Assembly (NCBI GenBank): GCA_022563275.1
Contig: JADFNR010000039.1
Location: 1-26,273 of the forward strand
Length of the DNA stretch: 26,273 nt
Source: Chloroflexota bacterium
GTDB taxonomy: Bacteria; Chloroflexota; Dehalococcoidia; UBA3495
Direction: 5' to 3'
Under the pieces are notes generated by a model, which was given only the letters and a program-made list of their open reading frames with translations, had not been told where the DNA came from and did no database searches. How positions within the stretch are numbered: the first letter of the stretch is position 1; each line of letters starts with the position of its first letter. Made by a program: the position numbers and the translations under genes. Shown here one piece after another: positions 16,897 through 22,900 of the stretch.

Positions 16897-17427
16897 ATGG
16901 TGAGTCCGGTTGACCCGGTGATTCTGGCGATGGAGCGGAATTGGGAGATGATTGACGCGGCCCTTGAGGGTTTGGACGATGCGGCCCTGGCCCGCCAACC
17001 CACCGATCAGTGCAACTCCGTGGCCTGGATACTGTGGCACCTGACCCGGGTGACCGACATGTTTATCCACACCCGGCTCCGTGACCTGACCCAGGTCTGG
17101 GTGTCTGAAGGATGGCATGAGAAGTTCCGAATGCCCGCCGATGAAGAAGACCGGGGAGTGGGCTGGAGCGCCTCTCAGGTCGCCCAGTGGCGCCCGCCTG
17201 CCAAAGAAGTGCAACTGGCGCATCATGAAGCGGTCAAGAACCATGCCAGAGAATTTCTGGCCAACATAACAACCGAGGAACTGGAGCGGGAGATCGTCAT
17301 GAACCCGGTGCCGGAACCACGCACGGTGTCGGTGTGCATGGGCCAGATGGTCTGGGACACCGTGGCCCACGGTGGTCAGATAGGCTATCTCCGGGGCTTC
17401 TACGGCGGCAGGGGTTGGTTCCGTTAG
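16897..17427 (+). CDS. DinB-family protein
   Basis: A 176-aa four-helix-bundle protein of the DinB/YfiT superfamily. The metal-ligand histidines are expected at His48 in SVAWILWHLTRVTDMF and His158 in TVAHGGQIGYLRGFYGG, and both motifs are clear; the middle ligand is probably in LAHHEAVKNH. Such proteins are thiol-dependent transferases or remain uncharacterised. A strong AGGGAGGGGCCC precedes the ATG. It follows nadC by 66 bp and could be read through from it, but shows no metabolic link. The substrate is unknown. Confidence 0.85.
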   Translation: MVSPVDPVILAMERNWEMIDAALEGLDDAALARQPTDQCNSVAWILWHLTRVTDMFIHTRLRDLTQVWVSEGWHEKFRMPADEEDRGVGWSASQVAQWRPPAKEVQLAHHEAVKNHAREFLANITTEELEREIVMNPVPEPRTVSVCMGQMVWDTVAHGGQIGYLRGFYGGRGWFR

Positions 17428-17451
17428 GGTTGTTTCGCGAGTTCGACGAAA

Positions 17452-17538
17452 AAATCCCCCTCGATCCCCCTTTTTGAAAGGGGGAAGTTCAAGTCCCCTC
17501 CCGATCTGAATCGGGACAAAGGGGATTTAGGGGGATTT
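17452..17538. repeat. dispersed inverted repeat, AAATCCCCCT ... AGGGGGATTT
   Basis: The terminal inverted repeats AAATCCCCCT (17452-17461) and AGGGGGATTT (17529-17538) enclose two internal hairpins: CCCCCTTT/AAAGGGGG at 17466-17484 and TCCCGAT/ATCGGGA at 17499-17516. It fills the gap between the convergent DinB and dtd genes and may act as a bidirectional terminator. This C-run/G-run repeat type is common between genes in many bacteria. Confidence 0.85.
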
Positions 17539-17569
17539 GCGCTGCCCATCAGCAAACATCGCCCATCTT

Positions 17570-17634
17570 CCGCTCACGGTGAGCCCCGACCTAAGGTCGA
17601 GGGTCTCGATGGAATCGGACTTGTCGAACCACGG
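17570..17634. repeat. dispersed repeat overlapping the dtd 3' end
   Basis: This copy aligns with 9207-9268: shared GGTGAGC, GGTCGAG-like middle, GATGGAATCGGAC and GTCGAACCAC. Unlike the other copies it lies inside an open frame, forming the last ~20 codons of dtd and its stop. Confidence 0.7.
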
Positions 17635-18089
17635 CGCGGCCGCTGCCGGTCCGCGCTGTCCAGCATCAGGGTCACCGGCCCGTCGTTCTCCAGCGTGACC
17701 AGCATGTGCTCTTGAAACCTTCCGGTGGCCACCGTTATCCCGGTGTCCCGAAACAACTGCACCGTATGTTCGTAGAGGAGCTTTGCTTCCTCCGGTCCCG
17801 CCGCTTGGTTGAAGTCGGGACGCCGCCCCTTGCGGGTGTCGGCGTAGAGGGTGAACTGGCTCACGACCAAAAACTCGGCCCCAACGTCCAGTGCGGAGCG
17901 GTTGAACCGGTTCTCATCGTCGGCGAAAATTCTTAGATTGACGATCTTCTCCACCAGATAGCGGGCGTCGGCCTCGTCGTCTTCCTTGGAGACTCCCAAC
18001 AGGATGACCAGGCCCGGACCGATCTCCCCGGCGGTCTCGCCGGCAACCGCAACCGAAGCCTTGGTAACCCTCTGGACCAATGCTCTCAT
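17574..18089 (-). CDS. dtd: D-aminoacyl-tRNA deacylase with repeat-encoded tail
   Basis: DTD removes D-amino acids (and glycine mischarged on tRNA-Ala) from tRNA. The frame encodes 171 aa, but the family is about 145-150 aa. The core is complete: MRALVQRVTKASVAV at the start, the active-site SQFTLYADTRKGRRPDF (residues 77-93) and the Gly-cisPro motif ENDGPVTLML (134-143). The last ~21 residues, rich in Arg, Ser and Pro, are encoded by a dispersed intergenic repeat, so the original stop seems to have been lost when the repeat arrived. The catalytic core is intact and the protein is probably active. Confidence 0.9.
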   Translation of the reverse strand: MRALVQRVTKASVAVAGETAGEIGPGLVILLGVSKEDDEADARYLVEKIVNLRIFADDENRFNRSALDVGAEFLVVSQFTLYADTRKGRRPDFNQAAGPEEAKLLYEHTVQLFRDTGITVATGRFQEHMLVTLENDGPVTLMLDSADRQRPRRGSTSPIPSRPSTLGRGSP

Positions 18090-18208
18090 TAAAAACCCGG
18101 AAAACTCGGAATTGAAAATGATATACGGGAAGACTCTGTGGAAAAACCACGAGGGAACCGTCGTAAAAAGGTCTCGTGGGACGACTTTGTGGATATAGGT
18201 CTTGCCGG

Positions 18209-18580
18209 CTAGCTGGAGCTGGCGGGAGTGGGCGAGGCGCTGTCGCTGGAGTCGGACGAAGACTTGGCTGAACTGTCGCTGGTGGACTTGGCGGCCGTGT
18301 CTGACTTTGAGTCCCCGGTCGACTTTGAGTCGCTGGTGGATTTGGAGTCAGATGACGACGAGTCGTCGCTGGCGCCGTTCTTACTCTCCGACGCCTGCTT
18401 GGGACGCCCGTAGTCGGTGGTGTAGAAACCACTGCCCTTGTAGATGACTGGAACTGCGTGAAAAACACGCTGGCCCGCCCCGGAACAAGCCGGGCAGGCG
18501 CCTTTGCCAGCTTCCGCGAAGGTCTGCACCAATTCAAATTCAGATTTGCAGCTTTCGCAGCGGTAGTCGTATCGAGGCAC
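18209..18580 (-). CDS. FmdB-type zinc ribbon protein with Ser/Asp/Lys-rich tail
   Basis: A 123-aa protein starting at a GTG (18580), preceded by GGAG eight bases upstream; the longer frame from 18694 covers untranslated leader. The N-terminus PRYDYRCESCKSEFE then ACPACSG provides two CxxC pairs of an FmdB/CxxC_CxxC_SSSS zinc ribbon, and PVIYKGSGFYTTDYGRP is the usual conserved block after it. The remaining ~50 residues are a low-complexity acidic/basic tail of repeated SDSKSTSDSKST-type units, probably disordered. The function of the family is unresolved (regulator or assembly factor). A CIRCE-like sequence sits in its leader. Confidence 0.85.
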   Translation of the reverse strand: MPRYDYRCESCKSEFELVQTFAEAGKGACPACSGAGQRVFHAVPVIYKGSGFYTTDYGRPKQASESKNGASDDSSSSDSKSTSDSKSTGDSKSDTAAKSTSDSSAKSSSDSSDSASPTPASSS

Positions 18581-18607
18581 GGGTACTCTCCTGAATGTAG
18601 TTACCCG

Positions 18608-18634
18608 TTGGCAGTTCCAACGGGTGAGTGCTAA
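18608..18634 (-). promoter_or_regulatory. CIRCE-like element (candidate HrcA operator)
   Basis: TTGGCAGTT, nine bases, then GAGTGCTAA. The right half matches the CIRCE half-site GAGTGCTAA exactly and the left half matches TTAGCACTC at six of nine positions, with the standard nine-base spacer. It lies 28-54 bases upstream of the FmdB-type start codon. A separate 9-bp hairpin, ACCCGTTGG / CCAACGGGT (18603-18625), overlaps it. Confidence 0.45.
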
Positions 18635-18716
18635 GGGCAACCTACCCAATTTAACAGCGGCACTTATAGCTGTCAACGCGTCTGCGGGCGCCACAACAGG
18701 TGGCCCCTAGCAAAGA

Positions 18717-18768
18717 AAAAAGGCCGCTGACCGGCCTTTTTGGCAAGCGGGCGGCTTTTATAGCCGCC
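18717..18768 (-). terminator. terminator hairpins downstream of rpsU
   Basis: AAAAAGGCCG / CGGCCTTTTT with loop CTGAC (18717-18741) is a classic intrinsic terminator, with a T-rich run on the minus strand after the stem. A second hairpin, GGCGGCT / AGCCGCC (18750-18768), lies just before it in the direction of rpsU transcription. Confidence 0.85.
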
Positions 18769-18843
18769 TAGTGATAGCATTTTTATGAGGTGGACTCCCA
18801 ATGGCGAAACGTGCGCAGAACCAGCCTGGGCGTCCCTAAAAGC

Positions 18844-19032
18844 CTATCGGCGGTTCTGGCGGCGGCGGCGGCGGGCTGCCCTCTGGGCGGCCAACCGTTC
18901 TTTCTGCGCCTTGGAGCGGAAGAACCGGCGGTCTTTAAGCTCCCTCAGGATGCCTGAATGCTGTACTGAGGCCCGGAAGCGGTTTACCAGGCTTTCCGGG
19001 TTCTCTCCCTCACGGGGAGTTACATATGCCAT
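18844..19032 (-). CDS. rpsU: 30S ribosomal protein bS21
   Basis: A 62-aa basic protein. MAYVTPREGENPESLVNRFRASVQHSGILRELKDRRFFRSK matches the bS21 core, ending in an Arg-rich tail (RAARRRRRQNRR). bS21 sits on the 30S platform near the anti-Shine-Dalgarno and aids initiation. The ATG at 19032 has GGAG six bases upstream; the TTG at 19044 lies on top of this site and was not used. A terminator follows. Confidence 0.92.
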   Translation of the reverse strand: MAYVTPREGENPESLVNRFRASVQHSGILRELKDRRFFRSKAQKERLAAQRAARRRRRQNRR

Positions 19033-19127
19033 TCGAATCTCCAACCGTTGCCGGTCAATCTGTTAAAGCTAATTTACCACAGGCACGAATTCCAATCAAC
19101 CGGCCCGGCGCCCCGGCGGGCCTCAGG

Positions 19128-19850
19128 CTAGACCGCCGTGCCCCGTTTGGCGCCAACCTCTCCCAGGTACTCCAGCACGTCGGCCAGGGGCAGGACGTCG
19201 GCGTATTTCTGGTTCATGTCAAAGAGGTTTATGGCGTGGGCGGCTTCGTGCCGGTCGAACACACCCTCCTCGACCACGATCATGCGGAACCGGTTGGTGC
19301 AGCCGTCCAAGACGCTGGCCCGGACGCAGCCGCTGGTGGTCTCGCCCACGGCGATGATGGTGTCCACGTTGTGGGCGGTCAGGTGGCCGATGAGCGGGGT
19401 GCCCCAGAAGGCGCTGGGCGAGTCCTTGCGCATCACCGGCTCTCCGTCGATGGGGGCTACCTCGTCGATGATGTCGTAGCGGCGGTTGCGCCGTTCCAGG
19501 GCCTCCGGGCTGCGGTCCGAGTTGCCGTAGATCTGGCGTCCGGTGCTCCAACCGGCCAGGCCGTCATCGTCCCGGCCGGTGGCGTGCACCACCGGGATGC
19601 CGGCGTTCCGGGCGGCCGTCAATACTGTCTGAATGGCCGGGATGGCGTCCCAGGCGGCCAGGCCGCAACTGGCCGGCCACTCTTTGGTTGCTTCCAGTAT
19701 CGGCTGGGGTCTGTCGCCGAATACCCAGCGGTAGAGGTCGATCAGCAGCAGGGCCGGCTTTTCACCGAAACCCACCTGCCTGTTCTCGCCCATGGCCACG
19801 TGGGCCTTGTCCTGCTCGGTTAGAAACTTGTCCCAGACTCGCTCAGCCAT
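19128..19850 (-). CDS. isochorismatase-family cysteine hydrolase
   Basis: A 240-aa alpha/beta cysteine hydrolase. The catalytic triad is visible as Asp38 (ALLLIDLYRWVFGD), Lys142 (VMRKDSPSAFWGTPL) and Cys175 (VGETTSGCVRASVLDG). The layout resembles N-carbamoylsarcosine amidohydrolase and related amidases more than nicotinamidase, as no H-x-H metal site is evident. The start at 19850 has AGAGGGGGAACC upstream and lies 24 bp after the stop of the rhodanese-like gene, so the two form an operon. The substrate is unknown; amide or carbamoyl hydrolysis is likely. Confidence 0.88.
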   Translation of the reverse strand: MAERVWDKFLTEQDKAHVAMGENRQVGFGEKPALLLIDLYRWVFGDRPQPILEATKEWPASCGLAAWDAIPAIQTVLTAARNAGIPVVHATGRDDDGLAGWSTGRQIYGNSDRSPEALERRNRRYDIIDEVAPIDGEPVMRKDSPSAFWGTPLIGHLTAHNVDTIIAVGETTSGCVRASVLDGCTNRFRMIVVEEGVFDRHEAAHAINLFDMNQKYADVLPLADVLEYLGEVGAKRGTAV

Positions 19851-19874
19851 GGTTCCCCCTCTATTCGTTCAGCC

Positions 19875-20258
19875 CTATTCCTTGGTCGGCAGCCCGGCTT
19901 CTTTCCAAGCCTTCATGCCGCCTTCCATGTAGTTCACGTTTTTGAATCCCATCTCTTGGAGTATCTGGGCGCCCACGGCGGCCCTTAGTCCAAGTCTTCA
20001 AGTTGTGATGATCTGCACGTTCGGGTCCGATAAACGCGGGTCCAACTTGGAACGGTCTTCCGCCGCCGCGTCCAGGTCTTCCACCGACATGAACACCACG
20101 TTGTCCGCCTGCTCACTCAGCGGGACATTCTCTTTGAGCCGTGTCTCGATCAACAGGACTTCCGGTTTTTTGTCCATCTGCTTCTTGGCGTCGGTAACGG
20201 CAACGGATGTGGTCTGGGCCTTGGCGGCCTCTACCCGCGCTCTGAAATCATCGGTCAT
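19875..20258 (-). CDS. rhodanese-like protein, probable selenoprotein (Sec87)
   Basis: A single-domain rhodanese of 127 residues if the TGA at 19998-20000 is read as selenocysteine. GGGAGG lies eight bases before the ATG at 20258. Before the TGA: EVLLIETRLKENVPLSEQADNVVFMSVEDL, then LSDPNVQIITT. After it, in the same frame: RLGLRAAVGAQILQEMGF, then KNVNYMEGGMKAWKEAGLPTKE and TAG. Rhodaneses carry their persulfide-forming cysteine exactly where the TGA falls, at the head of the C-x4-R loop and after a hydrophobic strand. A strong hairpin with SECIS-like geometry begins three bases after the TGA. The downstream isochorismatase-family gene follows by 24 bp. A point-mutated pseudogene is the alternative, but frame conservation and the hairpin argue against it. 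Confidence 0.78.
19955..20000 (-). promoter_or_regulatory. candidate bacterial SECIS for the rhodanese-like gene
   Basis: Minus-strand RNA from UGA (20000-19998): lower stem CUUGGA (19994-19989) pairs with UCCAAG (19960-19955). CU (19988-19987) pairs with AG (19966-19965), GGG (19984-19982) with CCC (19969-19967), and CGCC (19980-19977) with GGCG (19973-19970). The apical loop is GUG. Twenty-one bases separate UGA from the loop, and G is the first loop base. Confidence 0.65.
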
Positions 20259-20405
20259 CGATCTAGCCTCCCAATCAGAAGTAGGTGACATCATAATCTA
20301 AATGGCTCCTATCGGATACGGTTGCTGCTTCATCCAACATATCGTTGTGCTAACATCTTTGGGCGCGATCAGGCGCGATTTACAAACAGCGGGGGGCGAA
20401 GGCAC

Positions 20406-20846
20406 ATGCGTTGGCTCTTGGTCTTGGCATTTCTGGCAACCTTGGGAGCCGCATGTGGGCCGTCCTCCGATTCCGAATCTAAATCAGGGGTAACCATGGC
20501 AGACGAAACCACTACCACGGCTTCCGGGCTGCAGATCAAAGTACTCGTAGTTGGGACCGGAGATACGGCGGAGGGGGGAAAGACCGCAGTGGTCCATTAC
20601 ACCGGTTGGTTATTGGACGGGACCAAGTTCGATAGCTCTGTGGACCGGGGCACACCCTTTGAGTTTCTCCTGGGCGCCGGAAGGGTGATCAAGGGCTGGG
20701 ACGAGGGAGTGGCGACCATGAATGTGGGCGGCAAAGTGGAGTTGATCATTCCACCCGATCTAGCCTACGGGGCCTCGGGCGCCGGGGGCGTGATTCCCGC
20801 CAACGCCACCCTCAAGTTTGAAGTGGAATTGCTGGAACTGAAATAG
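20406..20846 (+). CDS. FKBP-type peptidyl-prolyl isomerase lipoprotein
   Basis: A 146-aa protein. A signal peptide MRWLLVLAFLATLGAAC ends in a weak lipobox with Cys17, suggesting attachment to the membrane outer face. The FKBP domain (residues ~38-146) contains VVHYTGWLLDGTKFDSSVDR, GRVIKGWDEGVATMNVGGKV and IPPDLAYGASGAGGVIPANA, then LKFEVELLELK, with the conserved catalytic-site Tyr, Asp, Trp and Tyr residues. The ATG at 20406 follows a G-rich site (GGGGGGCGAAGG). It is divergent from the rhodanese-like gene with a 147-bp shared upstream region. It probably assists folding of exported proteins. Confidence 0.92.
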   Translation: MRWLLVLAFLATLGAACGPSSDSESKSGVTMADETTTTASGLQIKVLVVGTGDTAEGGKTAVVHYTGWLLDGTKFDSSVDRGTPFEFLLGAGRVIKGWDEGVATMNVGGKVELIIPPDLAYGASGAGGVIPANATLKFEVELLELK

Positions 20847-20894
20847 CGGGCAACAACCGGACCAGTCCTTCCGATCGGCAATGCGCGGCGCCAG

Positions 20895-20991
20895 CGTTCG
20901 TGGTGAGCCCTTCGATGCGCTCAGGACAGGCTCCGTCGAACCAAGACCGCGCAGAAGCTGAGGCCCTTCGACGGGGCTCAGGACGAACGGA
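20895..20991. repeat. composite of dispersed intergenic repeats
   Basis: The left part, CGTTCGTGGTGAGCCCTTCG, matches the start of the 9207 repeat. The right part, 20962-20991 with CCTTCGACGGGGCTCAGGAC, matches the 9115/9155 units. It fills most of the gap between the convergent FKBP and LLM genes. Confidence 0.75.
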
Positions 20992-21022
20992 TGGCCGTGA
21001 CGGTTATTTCCGAACCTAGGGA

Positions 21023-22075
21023 CTAGGCGGCTGCGGAGCCTCGGAAATTGGGCGCCACTTTCTCCGCGAATAGCTTCAAGCTGTTGGCGGCGGCGTCATA
21101 GGGCATGGCCCCGAGGCGGAAGTGGATGATCAAGCCGCCGACTCCGATATCGTTCACCTTCTCCAGCCGCTCGCACACGGTTTCCGGCGAGCCAACGATC
21201 AGACCGTGCTCCAGTGAGTCCCTGGCGGAGCCGACGATCCTAGACGCTTGGGCCTCAAGCTCGGCCGGGGTGTTCATGCGGTCGCGGTTCAGTTGCAGAT
21301 ACTCGCGCATGCCCTGGAAGTAAGGCACTCCCACGGCTTCAGCCTCCGCGTCGGTGTCGGCCACGAATATGTTGCGCCAGACCCACGAGTCGGCCACGTT
21401 ACGCGCCACCGTCTCATCGCTGTGCCCGGCTTCAGACATCGCCGCCCGGTACTGGTCCATCCGCTCTTTGGTCACTTGGTCGCTCTGGAGGTTCATCATG
21501 AATGGGCGTCCCTCGCGGGCCATCTCCAGGGTCGATTCCAGGCCGGAGCAGGCGCGAATCATGGGCGGGTGGGGTTTCTGGTACACCTGGGGCCGCAGCA
21601 CCGGCAGTTCCAACTGCCAATATTTGCCGTCGTGCTTGTAGTTCTCGGTGGTCCAGGCCTTGATGAGGATGTCTTCCACTTCCAGGAGCATTTCGTGCGC
21701 ATCGTCCGGATTGATGCCGAACCCCCGGAACTCGTAGAAGTTGTACGCGGTGCCCCGGCCCACGCCAACGATCATGCGGCCCTTGCTGATATTGTCGATC
21801 AACGCGATCTGCTCGGCGAACCTGATGGGATGATGCAGGGCCATCTGGGCCACGGCAAAGCCGATCTTGATCCTATTGGTCCTGGCGGCGATGGCGGCGG
21901 CGAAAGTGGTGGGGTCCACGTAGGCGCAACCTCCGTCGAAATGGTGCTCCGCCAGCCAGATCACGTCGTAGCCAAGCTCCTCGGACAGTTCCGCCTCCCG
22001 CAGGGACTCGTCGATAACGGCGAAATCGCCATCGGGGGTTTTGCTCTCCGGAAATAGGAAGTTGCTAAACTTCAT
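21023..22075 (-). CDS. LLM-class flavin-dependent oxidoreductase (LuxA-like)
   Basis: A 350-aa luciferase-like monooxygenase. Family features are MKFSNFLFPESK at the start, GYDVIWLAEHHFDGGCAY near residue 35, LIDNISKGRMIVGVGRGTAY near 90, YQKPHPPMIRACSGLEST near 165, and VGSPETVCERL near the end. AAGGAAACAAC precedes the ATG at 22075. It is only distantly similar to the LLM protein at 1338-2555, so it is not a recent duplicate. It appears monocistronic. A reduced-flavin supplier and the substrate are not identifiable. Confidence 0.88.
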   Translation of the reverse strand: MKFSNFLFPESKTPDGDFAVIDESLREAELSEELGYDVIWLAEHHFDGGCAYVDPTTFAAAIAARTNRIKIGFAVAQMALHHPIRFAEQIALIDNISKGRMIVGVGRGTAYNFYEFRGFGINPDDAHEMLLEVEDILIKAWTTENYKHDGKYWQLELPVLRPQVYQKPHPPMIRACSGLESTLEMAREGRPFMMNLQSDQVTKERMDQYRAAMSEAGHSDETVARNVADSWVWRNIFVADTDAEAEAVGVPYFQGMREYLQLNRDRMNTPAELEAQASRIVGSARDSLEHGLIVGSPETVCERLEKVNDIGVGGLIIHFRLGAMPYDAAANSLKLFAEKVAPNFRGSAAA

Positions 22076-22197
22076 GTTGTTTCCTTGGGCCTTTGTCAGG
22101 GTATGTCTGTTATTTAATCGTATTTAGCTTTTTACCGCCAGCGTTGCCGGACCCGGATCCAGCGCAGCCCACCGCCGGTCTATCGTGGTCCGGCGGC

Positions 22198-22719
22198 CTA
22201 AAGGACCCCTGCCCGCAGGTCGTCGATAAAAGGCTGGAACGCCAACCGGACTGGACTGTCCGACGGCAAGTCCGGAGTCAGCACCTGCTTGAAGTAGTCT
22301 TGGGCGATCTGCCCTTGCTGCTCACGGTTGTAACCGCTGAAGCGGCGGCCGCGTTGACGGTCTTCAGCCAGTTGGTCCCATCCCCCGTAGCGGTAGCCCC
22401 CGGTCCTCTGCGCCCTGAGAGCCTGCCAGATGTAAACGGCCCCGGCCAGTTCGAATTGGTACACATGGACCATTTCGTGGACCAGCAGATCGAGATTGCC
22501 CCTTGAGTGATGTCCCTTAGCGGGAAGGTTGATGGTGTGGAACATGGTGACCGCCCGATCGCCGTTCAACTTGAAGACCAGGCGTAATATCCGGCCCTCC
22601 GCCACCCTTACCGCTGAGTACTGGACGGCGGCCGGGCCCAAGACACGGCCGGCTGCTTCTATCTCATCTGCCGTTAACCGGGTAACTCCGGCCAGCAGAT
22701 GCCACACGAATTCGAACAC
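22198..22719 (-). CDS. HExxH-motif protein, vgr-related/DUF4157-like
   Basis: About 173 aa from a GTG at 22719, which has AAGG seven bases upstream. FVWHLLAGVTRLTADEIEAAGRVLG is followed by an open linker and NLDLLVHEMVHVYQFELAG (HEMVH at residues 81-85), a zinc-metalloprotease-like HExxH. A Tyr/Arg-rich region (RTGGYRYGGWDQL) and SGYNREQQGQIAQDYF follow. This order is familiar from small proteins annotated as vgr-related or DUF4157-like, usually of unknown role. The frame stays open for another 27 codons upstream without a clear start, so the N-terminus is uncertain. No signal peptide is seen. Whether it is catalytic is unknown. Confidence 0.65.
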   Translation of the reverse strand: MFEFVWHLLAGVTRLTADEIEAAGRVLGPAAVQYSAVRVAEGRILRLVFKLNGDRAVTMFHTINLPAKGHHSRGNLDLLVHEMVHVYQFELAGAVYIWQALRAQRTGGYRYGGWDQLAEDRQRGRRFSGYNREQQGQIAQDYFKQVLTPDLPSDSPVRLAFQPFIDDLRAGVL

Positions 22720-22900
22720 CCTTGGGCCTTGGAGCAGGTCGAAGGTCTTGAAGAGCGGCTTAACCAGTATGGCAATCCCCCGTCTCCGGCGGGTTTTATC
22801 TCAGCCGGAACTGCCCAAATTGGTTTGCTGGAATCTAACACTGGCGATGCAGGGAATCAATCAAGGCAGAACTTTGACGGAAAAAATCCCGCCGAATCAC

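Noticed and set aside
19998..20000. TGA explained by a stop-to-Trp or stop-to-Gly genetic code
   Set aside because: Other genes in the window end normally at TGA, and both in-frame TGAs sit at cysteine positions, not Trp or Gly positions.
19875..20258. Rhodanese-like gene as a simple pseudogene
   Set aside because: Only one stop, exactly at the catalytic codon, with no frameshift, a preserved C-terminus and a hairpin of SECIS geometry; kept as an alternative but judged less likely.
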